Shown here: in pieces, positions 18,430 to 26,757 of the stretch
How the letters are laid out: every line of letters starts with the position of its first letter
Numbering within the stretch: the stretch's first letter is position 1
Source: Sphingobacteriales bacterium UTBCD1
GTDB taxonomy: Bacteria > Bacteroidota > Bacteroidia > Chitinophagales > Chitinophagaceae
Direction: 5' to 3'
NCBI GenBank assembly: GCA_002066995.1
Contig: MWTC01000015.1
Span: 1 to 64,000 of the forward strand
DNA: 64,000 bases
Made by a program: the position numbers and the translations under genes
The notes under the pieces: model-generated
What the model was told of the DNA's origin: nothing
Databases searched by the model: none
Seen by the model: only the letters and a program-made list of their open reading frames with translations

Positions 18430-19986
18430 TTACCTGGTTGACCATACTGCAATTTCGTAAGGCTTCAGTTTAAATCCTTTCTTTATGTATCTGATATTAC
18501 CGAAGAGAATGGAAAATTTCCGGGCTTTAAGCTCAGGTTTTACTTTTTGAATTTCTCCGGAAAGATTTGCCGCAACCAGTACTTTATTTATTCCATCGCT
18601 TCTTAAAAAAGTCAAAACGGAATCGTTATTATTATTTATGGTCTGATAACTTCCGTAAGAAAGTGCGGGATTACCTTTCCTGAGCCGGATCAGTGTTTTA
18701 TAAAAATTGAACAATGAATTTTTGCCGGATCGTTCTTCTTCCAGGGAAATCCCGTCATTAGGAATAATGTTTCTGTGATCCCACCATGGGCCTGAGTCTT
18801 TATACCAGACCGCCATTCCTTTGCCGCTGTCTGAACGGTACCATTCAAATGCTTCCCTGCGTGGAATATCTTTGCCGTCTGTATTGGCGGCGGCACCGGT
18901 TATCCCTTTGCCAAACATGCCAAGTTCCTGCCCGTAATAAACAGAAGGAGTGCCACCGATCAAAAGATAAATGGCAGCTACTGCTTTTTCTTTCAAAGGA
19001 TCTTTTTTAAGAGTGCTTGCCGAACGGTCAATGTCGTGGTTTTCGAGAAAAATTATTTGTTCTTTCCCTTTCGGTGTCATACCCAGAATAGTATCTGCTC
19101 TTTTTGTGATCTGTTCTTTGTTGAGAGAAGTGATGGACCAGGTAAGCCAGAAACCAAACACCATGTCCACATCTGCTTTTTTAAAATAATCAAAACCATA
19201 GTTGAGCCAGTTGGCCTGCTCGGCAATGAATTTGATTTTTGGATTTATTTTTTTTATCTGCCGGATCAGTGGCGTCCAGAAATCAGCAAACAGGTTGGTG
19301 AGTTCAGGTTTATTATCCAGGTCGTCCATCATGTGATCGAGCCGGAAACCATCAGCGCCATCATCAAAGACTCCGTCTTTATCCGGATCGGCAAAGAAGG
19401 AGAACAGTTTTATATTGTAGTCAAGAACTTCTTTACTTTTCAGATTAACTGTTGTGAGTTTTATTTTTTTCCCGTCATAAGTATCCAGTTCCGTTATATT
19501 ATAAACTATAGTGGAAGGTTTGGTATGAGCTGAATCCTGAAACAGGATGTAATTACTATAAGGTGATTTTAAATTACCTACTGCATCTTTCCACCAAATG
19601 TGTTTATCAGTGACATATTGTGTTTCCATGTCAAGATAGATTTTCATTCCCCTCCGGTGAACTTCTTTTACCAGGGCGATGTAATCGTTCATCGTTCCGA
19701 ATGACGGATCAATTCTTTCAAAATCATTGGCAAAATAATTATGATAACAATCGGAATCAAAGAAGGGTAAAAGCAAAATGGAAGTAACACCAAGTTCCTG
19801 AAGATAATCCAGCTTTTCTTTCAGGCCATTCAGGTCTCCGTTGAGATCACCATTACTGTCATAAAAACTGCGTTGAAATACATGGTAAATGATTTCTCCT
19901 TTGGGTTGGGTTGGTAAAACATTTTGACTGTAAACATTTGTGAAAACAAGCAAAAACGATAAGAGGGAGAAAAAGATTTTTCGCAT
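18430..19986 (-). CDS. Exported alpha-amylase family (GH13) glycosidase
   Basis: 518-residue GH13 enzyme acting on alpha-glucans or alpha-glucosides. The signal peptide is about 1-20 (FSLLSFLLVFTNVYS, cleavage before QN). The catalytic barrel begins EIIYHVFQRSFYDSNGDL. Catalytic residues are visible: the nucleophile Asp217 in GADGFRLDH, the acid/base Glu256 in KFIAEQANW, and the transition-state Asp318 in FLENHDIDR. A C-terminal beta domain follows (about 430-518). It lacks a T9SS sorting domain and a clear lipobox, so it is probably periplasmic. The GH127-like gene directly follows. No SusCD pair is adjacent. Confidence 0.92.
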   Translation of the reverse strand: MRKIFFSLLSFLLVFTNVYSQNVLPTQPKGEIIYHVFQRSFYDSNGDLNGDLNGLKEKLDYLQELGVTSILLLPFFDSDCYHNYFANDFERIDPSFGTMNDYIALVKEVHRRGMKIYLDMETQYVTDKHIWWKDAVGNLKSPYSNYILFQDSAHTKPSTIVYNITELDTYDGKKIKLTTVNLKSKEVLDYNIKLFSFFADPDKDGVFDDGADGFRLDHMMDDLDNKPELTNLFADFWTPLIRQIKKINPKIKFIAEQANWLNYGFDYFKKADVDMVFGFWLTWSITSLNKEQITKRADTILGMTPKGKEQIIFLENHDIDRSASTLKKDPLKEKAVAAIYLLIGGTPSVYYGQELGMFGKGITGAAANTDGKDIPRREAFEWYRSDSGKGMAVWYKDSGPWWDHRNIIPNDGISLEEERSGKNSLFNFYKTLIRLRKGNPALSYGSYQTINNNNDSVLTFLRSDGINKVLVAANLSGEIQKVKPELKARKFSILFGNIRYIKKGFKLKPYEIAVWSTR

Positions 19987-20118
19987 TAGGATTTGCTATT
20001 TATGAATTTACTCAAAGAAATAAAATATCGTACTTAAAAGATTTTTAATAATCAATAATAAATAATCAATCAATCAATCATCCGAAACCTGAGACCTGCA
20101 ACCGGTAACCGGCTTCAC

Positions 20119-21906
20119 TTACACGGCAATCACTTTCGCCTTTCTTTCACCAATCTGCTGGCGCCACATGGCATAATACAATCCTTTTTCTTCCAGCAGG
20201 GTGGAATGTGTTCCTGTTTCCACCACTTCTCCTTTCTCTAACACATAAATTCTATCAGCATGCATGATGGTAGAAAGGCGGTGAGCGATCAGTATGGTGA
20301 TCTGGGTGCCTTCCTGCGAGATCTCCCTGATGGTATCAGTGATCTCTTCTTCAGTCAAAGAATCCAAAGCCGAAGTGGCTTCATCAAACAATAACAGTTT
20401 CGGGTGACGGAGTAATGCACGGGCAATGGATAAACGTTGCTTTTCGCCACCACTCAGTTTCAATCCGCCTTCACCGATCATTGTATCCAAACCTTTTTCT
20501 GCTCTTTCCAGCAGGTTCTGGCAGGATGCTTTGTTCAAAGCATCATTCAGATCCTCATCATTGGCGCCGGGATTGACAAACAATAAATTTTCTTTGATGG
20601 TGCCGCTGAATAAATTCGTTTCCTGGGTTACAAACCCGATCTGGTTTCTCAGGTCATCAAACTTTATTTCTGTTTCATCTGAATTGTTGTATAAAATTTT
20701 TCCCTGCTGGGGCCGGTACAATCCTACTAATAATTTCATCAATGTGGTCTTGCCACTGCCGCTGGGCCCGACAAAAGCGATGGTTTCTCCCACCCGGACA
20801 TCGAAGCTGATGCCATTGATCGCTTTTTGTGAGGCGGTCCGATGCTGAAAAGAAACATTTTTGAAGGACAAGGTTTCAATGGCGCCAAGATGTTTCGGGT
20901 GTGCTGGTTCTGTTTCAGGAGTTTTTTTCATCAACTCATCAAAATTGTTGAGCGAAGCTTCCGCTTCACGATAAGAGAGGAGGATGTTCCCGATTTCCTG
21001 CAAAGGGCCAAAAACAAAAAAAGAAAAGATCTGCATCGTCACCAGTTGGCCGGCATCCATCCGGTTGTGAAAGATCAGCCACATTAATATGAAAAGGATG
21101 ACCTGTCTCAGCGTATTGACCATAGTACCCTGGATGAAGCTGATGCTGCGGATACGTTTTACTTTAGTGAGTTCAAGCCCCAGGATTTTATAGGTGTTTT
21201 TATTCAGGCGTTCCACTTCCTGGTGTGTCAGCCCCAGGCTTTTTACCAGTTCAATATTGCGCAGTGATTCTGTGGTTGATCCTGCCAGCGATGTGGTTTC
21301 GTCAACAATTTTTCGCTGGATCGTCTTGATCTTTTTACTGAGAATATTCGTGATCACCGTGAGTATGCTGATGCCTCCGAGGTAAGCCAGCGGGACACTC
21401 CAGTGAATAAAAATAGCTGCATAAATGAATACGAACAATATTCCTACAAACACTCCAAAAAGAATATTCATGAAATTGATCATGAATTTTTCCACATCGC
21501 CCCGGACCTTTGTCAGGATGGAAAGCGTTTCCCCGCTGCGTTGGTCTTCAAACTCCTGGTAAGGCAGTTTCATGGCATGCTGAAGGCCATCCGTAAAAAC
21601 TTTGGCACCGAATTTCTGGATCACCACGTTTAAAAAATAATCCTGAAAATTTTTTGCCAGGCGGCTGATCATAGCCACAGTGATCGAAGCGATCACCAGG
21701 AGCCACACACCCGGCTGTTGCCAGGTAAACGAGTTGAAAAAACGGTTGGGATCAAAATTATGGATGATGTATGCATTGGCCAGGTTGATCATTTTCCCAA
21801 AAAGGATTGGATCTATCAGGGAAAAGCCGATATTGATGGCAGCCAGGGCCATTACCAGGAACACAAGCAATTTAAGCGGTTTCAGGTACCTGAAAAGGAT
21901 CTTCAT
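20119..21906 (-). CDS. ABC transporter, fused permease and ATPase (exporter type)
   Basis: 595-residue half-transporter with an N-terminal exporter-type membrane domain (about 1-310, five to six hydrophobic segments) and a C-terminal nucleotide-binding domain. The ATPase motifs are complete: Walker A GPSGSGKTT near residue 380, signature LSGGEKQRLS near 483, Walker B LLLFDEATSALDS, and the switch His in IAHRLSTIMH. It should homodimerise in the inner membrane. Substrate cannot be read from sequence; relatives move lipids, drugs or peptides. It is the first gene downstream of the four-helix-bundle element at 22 kb. Confidence 0.92.
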   Translation of the reverse strand: MKILFRYLKPLKLLVFLVMALAAINIGFSLIDPILFGKMINLANAYIIHNFDPNRFFNSFTWQQPGVWLLVIASITVAMISRLAKNFQDYFLNVVIQKFGAKVFTDGLQHAMKLPYQEFEDQRSGETLSILTKVRGDVEKFMINFMNILFGVFVGILFVFIYAAIFIHWSVPLAYLGGISILTVITNILSKKIKTIQRKIVDETTSLAGSTTESLRNIELVKSLGLTHQEVERLNKNTYKILGLELTKVKRIRSISFIQGTMVNTLRQVILFILMWLIFHNRMDAGQLVTMQIFSFFVFGPLQEIGNILLSYREAEASLNNFDELMKKTPETEPAHPKHLGAIETLSFKNVSFQHRTASQKAINGISFDVRVGETIAFVGPSGSGKTTLMKLLVGLYRPQQGKILYNNSDETEIKFDDLRNQIGFVTQETNLFSGTIKENLLFVNPGANDEDLNDALNKASCQNLLERAEKGLDTMIGEGGLKLSGGEKQRLSIARALLRHPKLLLFDEATSALDSLTEEEITDTIREISQEGTQITILIAHRLSTIMHADRIYVLEKGEVVETGTHSTLLEEKGLYYAMWRQQIGERKAKVIAV

Positions 21907-22041
21907 AAATATCAGTATGGTTGAAATGAAAGCAGATCAAACTGCAAACATCGTACAAGTTCGGAAAAAAAGACAAAATAGCAGAGAAAGAAGTGAGAGG
22001 CGAGAGATTGAGAGAGTGAGAGAATGAGAGAGTGAGAGAAT

Positions 22042-22133
22042 GAGAGAGTGAGAGGGTGAGAGGTGAGAGAGTGAGAGGGTGAGAGGTGAGAGAGTGAGAG
22101 GGTGAGAGGTGAGAGAGTGAGAGGGTGAGAGGT
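22042..22133. repeat. Tandem repeat, four copies of 23 bp
   Basis: Four identical 23-base units (GAGAGAGT GAGAGGGT GAGAGGT), each made of three GAGAG words, followed by a partial copy to 22140. Upstream (22004-22041) are more degenerate 16-base units with GAGAGAAT words. There are no unique spacers, so this is not a CRISPR array. The array ends exactly at the stop codon of the four-helix-bundle gene. Confidence 0.9.
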
Positions 22134-22139
22134 GAGAGA

Positions 22140-22499
22140 TTATAGGGCGAGGGATGATTTTATTTTGGAGCAGACCTTCAAAATTTCGAGTGATTCGGTT
22201 GCCAGCCATTTCAATTCTTTTTTGTCTCCAAAACCTGTTTCTTCAAAAAGCTCAATCCAATAAACACATTCATCCGCTTCTTCTACCACAATACAAATTT
22301 TTGAATATTTCTCAGCTTTTGACCTGCCACGACAAAAAGCACGGAAATTAGCTCCAACTGATGTTCCTGATTTCCCAAACTGGTATGTCATAATTTTTGT
22401 AGCAGTATTAAACGGGATTGTGCTTAAAAATTTCAATACCCTCACGCCAAAGTCTTTTGTCCGTTTCCGGAACATCTCATTAAATTCAGCATTTGTCAT
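22140..22499 (-). CDS. Four-helix-bundle protein (S23/Avd-like), locus A
   Basis: About 119 residues, all-helical. It matches the four-helix-bundle family that includes proteins encoded by 23S rRNA intervening sequences and the Avd accessory protein of diversity-generating retroelements. Family features visible are an N-terminal helix (NEMFRKRTKDFGVRVLKFL), Y-Q-F-G-K-S-G-T-S-V-G-A-N in the second helix, KICIVVEEADECVYWIELF in the third, and a C-terminal helix ending in the repeat array. The ATG at 22499 follows AAAGGTAACGCT. An upstream GTG at 22550 would translate part of the flanking repeat and is rejected. It is homologous to the gene at 28272. Biological role unknown; RNA binding is plausible from relatives. 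Confidence 0.85.
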   Translation of the reverse strand: MTNAEFNEMFRKRTKDFGVRVLKFLSTIPFNTATKIMTYQFGKSGTSVGANFRAFCRGRSKAEKYSKICIVVEEADECVYWIELFEETGFGDKKELKWLATESLEILKVCSKIKSSLAL

Positions 22500-22559
22500 A
22501 GCGTTACCTTTAAAATACATAACTAAAAATTCCTCAAACCTCACTCTCACCCTCTCGCC

Positions 22560-22574
22560 CTCTCATTCTCTCAC
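22560..22574. repeat. Right arm of the locus A inverted repeat
   Basis: CTCTCATTCTCTCAC, the exact reverse complement of the 15-mer at 22016-22030. It lies in a short CTCTC-word array (about 22541-22585) between the S23-like gene and the comM stop codon. Confidence 0.85.
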
Positions 22575-22585
22575 CCTCTCACTAC

Positions 22586-24133
22586 TCACCCCGCCCAACC
22601 TTCCCTGTCAAGACTCCGGTATTGTATCGCTTCTGCAAGATGTTCGGGTTTTATTTCAGCGCTTAATGAAAGATCAGCAATGGTTCTGGATACTTTTAAT
22701 ATACGATCATAAGCCCTGGCTGATAAATTCAATTTTTCCATAGCCGCTTTTAATAAATTTTGTCCTACTTTATCTATCACACAAATTTCTTTCAGCATTT
22801 TACTGCTTATTTGTGCATTGCAATAAATACCGGGATAATTTTTATAACGCTCTGCCTGCACTTCCCTTGCTTTGATAACCCGGTCCCGAATGGAAGAAGA
22901 TGTCTCCGATGTTTTGATCGAGGATAATTCGCTGAAAGGAACAGGGGTTACTTCCACATGCAGGTCAATACGATCCAGTAATGGCCCTGAAATTTTATTC
23001 AGATATTTCTGAACGGCGCCGGGTGGACAGGTACATTCTCTTTCCGGGTGATTATAATATCCACAGGGGCAAGGATTCATGGAGGCGACCAGCATAAAGC
23101 TGGCAGGAAAATCAACAGCCACTTTTGCTCTTGAAATAGTTACCCTTCTTTCTTCCATAGGCTGGCGCATCACTTCCAGCACGGTTCTTTTAAATTCCGG
23201 TAATTCATCTAAAAACAAAACACCATTATGTGCCAATGAAATTTCGCCGGGCTGAGGTATGCCTCCGCCACCGACAAGCGCTACATCACTGATAGTATGA
23301 TGCGGAGAGCGGAAAGGACGTTTGGAAATGAGCGTAGAATTTTCCGGCAACTTTCCTGCTACGGAATGAATTTTTGTGGTCTCCAATGCTTCCTGCAAAG
23401 TAAGTGGCGGTAAAATGGTGGGTAATCTTTTTGCCAGCATCGTTTTTCCGGCTCCCGGCGGGCCAATTAATATGGCATTATGTCCACCTGCTGCGGCTAT
23501 CTCCAGCGCTCTTTTGATATTTTCCTGTCCTTTTACATCAGCAAAATCAATTTCAAAATCTGATTGAGAATGAAAAAACTCTTCTCTAGTATTTATAATC
23601 GTTGCTGCTAAACCCTTTTCATCGTTTTCAAAAAAATCAATTACTTCTTTGATATGAGTAACACCATATACATTGATGTTATTCACCATTCCTGCTTCTC
23701 TTGCATTTGTTTTGGGAACGATCAGGCCTTTGAACCCTTCTTTTCTTGCCTGTATGGCAATGGGCAGCGCTCCTTTGATCGGCCTTACTTCACCATCAAG
23801 ACTTAATTCGCCCATGATTACATATTGATTCAATGCATCGCAGTTATTGAGTTGTGCGGAAGAACCAAGAATTCCTAATGCAATGGGAAGATCAAAAGCC
23901 GTTCCGCTTTTTTTTATATCGGCCGGAGCGAGGTTGACCACGATTTTTGTTCGTGGCATCATAAAGCCGTTGGTCTTGATGGTACTTTCCACCCGTTGCA
24001 AACTTTCTTTTACGGCATTATCAGGAAGACCTACGATCAATGGATCTTTGGCCGTGGCCATCATATTCACTTCTATGGTGATGGAAATAGCTTCCACACC
24101 ATACACAGCGCTGCCAAAAGTTTTTACCAGCAT
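22586..24133 (-). CDS. comM: YifB/ComM family Mg-chelatase-like AAA+ ATPase
   Basis: 515-residue ComM-type helicase-like ATPase. Characterised members promote branch migration when single-stranded DNA is integrated during natural transformation. An N-terminal Lon-protease-like domain (about 20-175, with KSGTAFDLPIALGIL) precedes the Mg-chelatase AAA+ domain, which has Walker A GPPGAGKT (224-231), Walker B GVLFLDELPEF and the sensor segment MLVASMNPCPCGYY. A zinc-finger-like CPCG...CTCPP pair lies inside. The C-terminal helical domain ends LDREGWAG. Its stop codon sits at the edge of the CTCTC array of the inserted element, so the original downstream sequence may have been altered. Confidence 0.93.
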   Translation of the reverse strand: MLVKTFGSAVYGVEAISITIEVNMMATAKDPLIVGLPDNAVKESLQRVESTIKTNGFMMPRTKIVVNLAPADIKKSGTAFDLPIALGILGSSAQLNNCDALNQYVIMGELSLDGEVRPIKGALPIAIQARKEGFKGLIVPKTNAREAGMVNNINVYGVTHIKEVIDFFENDEKGLAATIINTREEFFHSQSDFEIDFADVKGQENIKRALEIAAAGGHNAILIGPPGAGKTMLAKRLPTILPPLTLQEALETTKIHSVAGKLPENSTLISKRPFRSPHHTISDVALVGGGGIPQPGEISLAHNGVLFLDELPEFKRTVLEVMRQPMEERRVTISRAKVAVDFPASFMLVASMNPCPCGYYNHPERECTCPPGAVQKYLNKISGPLLDRIDLHVEVTPVPFSELSSIKTSETSSSIRDRVIKAREVQAERYKNYPGIYCNAQISSKMLKEICVIDKVGQNLLKAAMEKLNLSARAYDRILKVSRTIADLSLSAEIKPEHLAEAIQYRSLDREGWAG

Positions 24134-24212
24134 GATCCGAATGTTATCGGTTGAAGTTAGAGAAAATATGCATTCGGGGCATTACCTCTAAGTGGTATCT
24201 TTTTAAATAATA

Positions 24213-25052
24213 TCAGCGGCAGAAGAAGTGTACATTGCCGGTATTATCGGTAGCCATCAGGAAGTTCTGGCTTCCCGAGTTAACAGTATAGACAATACTG
24301 CTGCCATCATCGAAGTTAAGTTGCATGTTCAGATCGTTCAAAGACCATTTTCCCGGATAATTTACTGACTCCATGATAAATGAAAAAGTATTGTCTTTTT
24401 TCAGATCTAAATATTTGTTTCTGTCAACTGTCCAGTTTCCGTACAATACTTCCGGCCTGACAATGAAAGGCCCCGGGAGTTCGAACTTTGAACTGTATTT
24501 TTTGTTTAACTCTTTACTCACGCCTTCGATAAATGAAGAGTCCTGTGTATCGAGGATATTTATTTTTGAAATAAAATTATGGTACAGATCTTTTGATCTT
24601 GGATCATCCTCGCTGACGTTACCAAGGGTTTCCAGCGCTGTATAATAATCAGCAGATGCTTTTCTTTTACCTGACAGAGTAGCAATGCGCCGGTCAATAA
24701 GGGAAATAAGCCTGTTATCCACATGCTCCACTTTTTCAATATTGCTGATATTTTTAATGATCTTGTCGTATTCGTTCAGGATATTCGCCTCCATGGATGC
24801 TGTGTCTCCCTGGCAGGTCATCCTTGTGCCTGTCTCCCTGAATTGGTTTTCATAAAACATCAGTGAATTCCATGCTTCTGTTGTTGCTTCTTTTTTTATT
24901 TTAATCTCTTTGATATCGGAATGATCACCCCCGAAGCCGAGAAAATAAATGATAGCGCTTGCGGTTACTGTAGTGAGGATACCAATAACTACATTTTTAA
25001 TTGTTGTATTGCTGCCGGATGTTCCCGGCAAAGGTGGAGGACCTGCTGACAT
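24213..25052 (-). CDS. Hypothetical protein with a transmembrane segment and lipocalin-like C-terminus
   Basis: Unrecognised 279-residue protein. A Pro/Gly-rich cytosolic start (MSAGPPPLPG) is followed by one transmembrane helix (about 20-44, VVIGILTTVTASAIIYFLGF). A helical, charged region follows (about 50-195). The final 80 residues are beta-rich (LYGNWTVDRNKYLDLKKDNT, then a strand ending HFFCR), like lipocalin-type 'threshold' domains often seen in Bacteroidota. It is probably anchored in the inner membrane with the large part outside. It lies between comM and the M1 peptidase on the same strand, without tight spacing to either. Confidence 0.7.
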   Translation of the reverse strand: MSAGPPPLPGTSGSNTTIKNVVIGILTTVTASAIIYFLGFGGDHSDIKEIKIKKEATTEAWNSLMFYENQFRETGTRMTCQGDTASMEANILNEYDKIIKNISNIEKVEHVDNRLISLIDRRIATLSGKRKASADYYTALETLGNVSEDDPRSKDLYHNFISKINILDTQDSSFIEGVSKELNKKYSSKFELPGPFIVRPEVLYGNWTVDRNKYLDLKKDNTFSFIMESVNYPGKWSLNDLNMQLNFDDGSSIVYTVNSGSQNFLMATDNTGNVHFFCR

Positions 25053-25112
25053 ATAAGAAAAATATTTCTGCGTTCAATATACAATATTTTGAGAATCCGT
25101 TATGATGGACCT

Positions 25113-26699
25113 TCAATTTTTTTCTTCATAAAGTAAAGAGATGAACGGATCAATAGTTACCGAATCAGGTTTTGCAGAAGCAGGAATAAAAAATAATTTT
25201 TTTTTCTCATTTATATAAAACGAATGATAAGCAGGTTTGCCCTGTATTGCATTGATGCGGATATCTAATGGAAAATGAAACGCTGCGGTTGATTGCACTT
25301 GTTCAACCGAGATGATGATTTGTTTTTCAGTGCCGGAGTAAGTCCACCCGGTTTTGAGCCAGGGAATATCCGGCCTGTATAGCCACTGGTTGAAAAAAGT
25401 ATCAAGGTTTTTCCCGCTTACATTTTCTGCCACTTTTTCAAAATCTCTTGTATCAGCATTGGAACCTTTATATTTTTCATAATAACTACGGATGATCCGG
25501 TGAAAGACCGTATCGCCAAGTTGACGGCGAAGCATGTGCAGCACCCAGCCGCCTCTCTGATAACTGTTGGGATTCAAAAGCTGCATCAGTTGTGAGATGG
25601 AATCCACTACCGGACGGTTTGCAATTTTGGAATAAGCAGCGATCTGGCGGCGGTCGGCCTTCATTTCATTGTTCATACTGTCGGTTCCGTACTTATGTTC
25701 AATATAAATATGGGTCATGTAAGTGGCAAATCCCTCGCTCAGCCACAGATGGGGGAAACTTTTTTCAGTAGCCATATCTCCAAACCATTGATGTGCGATC
25801 TCATGGGCCAGCAGGCTTTCAACAGAACGGGTAGAGGTTGCCGAAGATTCATCATAAAAAATGCAGCTTGCATTCTCCATTCCACCAAAAATGGTTTTGG
25901 ATTGTACGTTAGCCAGTTTGTTGTATGGGAACGGCGCAATATAACCCGAAAAGAATTTCAGTATGGAAGGTGCAGGAGCGTAATTCCTAAAGCCCGTAAT
26001 GCTGTCCTGCGGAAACACCCATGCACTGACCGGGATCCCCGCGGGACTGTCCTTATATTCTGTAACTGCAAATGTTGCCACTCCGATGGCCATGACTTTG
26101 GTGGGAAGTGGAATATCTTCTTTCCAATGACTCACTTTAAAAGAACCGGAAATTTTTTCCTCCGCCTTTTTCCCATTGGAGATCACAGAATATTTTTCGG
26201 GTGCCTTTACGATGAATTCAAAGGTTGCTTTATCTCCGGGTTCGTCTTTGCAGGGTATCCAGTTATGTGCACGGTCGGGCCAGTTGTCTGAAAAGAATGT
26301 GCGGTCGCCGTGTTTGTTTTTAGAAATGATCAGCCCGTCGGAAGGAATGCCTTTATAATTTATCACAACAGAAAAGGTATCACTGTTCTTTAGAGGAGTT
26401 GCAGGAGTGATCCTTACTTTATCGCCTTCCTGTAGAAAAGAAGATCTGAAATGATCATCCGAAAAACCTGCTCTCTCCACTATCATTCCTTTTCCTTCTT
26501 TGTTCACTCCCGTAAGATCAAAGCTTACAGATTCTTTCCAGTCTTTTACAATAAAACGGATCGTTGCCGTTCCTTTCAAAGTATCATTCTGGTCATTTAC
26601 ACCTATTTCGAATTTATAATGAAGCACATCTATTGCTGATTGTGCCGTCACAAATTGATGGAAAAAAAAGAAACAGGAAATACAGATAATTTTTTTCAT
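25113..26699 (-). CDS. Exported M1-family metallopeptidase
   Basis: Zinc aminopeptidase-like enzyme of family M1. The ATG at 26699 gives a signal peptide (MKKIICISCFFFFHQFVTAQ); an in-frame ATG at 26717 adds six residues and is less likely. The N-terminal beta domain is followed by the exopeptidase motif GGMEN (about 272-276 from this start) and the zinc site HEIAH (about 299-303), with the third ligand Glu in LWLSEGFATYM 19 residues on. At 528 residues it lacks the large C-terminal domain of full-length M1 enzymes, like other short Bacteroidota members. It probably trims peptides in the periplasm. Confidence 0.93.
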   Translation of the reverse strand: MKKIICISCFFFFHQFVTAQSAIDVLHYKFEIGVNDQNDTLKGTATIRFIVKDWKESVSFDLTGVNKEGKGMIVERAGFSDDHFRSSFLQEGDKVRITPATPLKNSDTFSVVINYKGIPSDGLIISKNKHGDRTFFSDNWPDRAHNWIPCKDEPGDKATFEFIVKAPEKYSVISNGKKAEEKISGSFKVSHWKEDIPLPTKVMAIGVATFAVTEYKDSPAGIPVSAWVFPQDSITGFRNYAPAPSILKFFSGYIAPFPYNKLANVQSKTIFGGMENASCIFYDESSATSTRSVESLLAHEIAHQWFGDMATEKSFPHLWLSEGFATYMTHIYIEHKYGTDSMNNEMKADRRQIAAYSKIANRPVVDSISQLMQLLNPNSYQRGGWVLHMLRRQLGDTVFHRIIRSYYEKYKGSNADTRDFEKVAENVSGKNLDTFFNQWLYRPDIPWLKTGWTYSGTEKQIIISVEQVQSTAAFHFPLDIRINAIQGKPAYHSFYINEKKKLFFIPASAKPDSVTIDPFISLLYEEKN

Positions 26700-26757
26700 G
26701 TTAAAAATTTGAAACACTTATATTCTCATGATTGGTTAAACTATATTGATCACGGAT

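Larger units (their letters stand above)
21991..22585 (-). mobile_element. Putative inserted element: four-helix-bundle gene inside inverted GAGAG/CTCTC arrays
   Basis: The plus strand carries a purine-rich GAGAG array on the left (21991-22140) and a CTCTC array on the right (about 22541-22585), so the arrays form an inverted repeat around the S23-like gene. A perfect 15-mer, GTGAGAGAATGAGAG, occurs twice on the left (22016-22030 and 22032-22046) and inverted on the right (22560-22574). The right array touches the comM stop codon (22586-22588); the left ends 85 bases before the ABC transporter start. The boundaries and mobility are inference. A second locus of the same plan lies at 28.1-28.7 kb. 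Confidence 0.4.

Noticed and set aside
20048-20084. AATC tandem repeat between the amylase and ABC transporter genes
   Set aside because: A short imperfect tetranucleotide run without symmetry or coding meaning; simple-sequence slippage explains it.
22042-22133. CRISPR-like array
   Set aside because: The 23-base units are contiguous, without unique spacers, and no cas genes are present.
21937-22209. Minus-strand 90-codon frame across the GAGAG array
   Set aside because: The frame encodes a monotonous Leu-Ser-His-Pro string produced by the 23-bp repeats and overlaps a real gene; it is an artefact of the repeat.
24715-24723. Second perfect DnaA box
   Set aside because: It lies inside the coding region of the 279-residue gene and is expected by chance at this window size.
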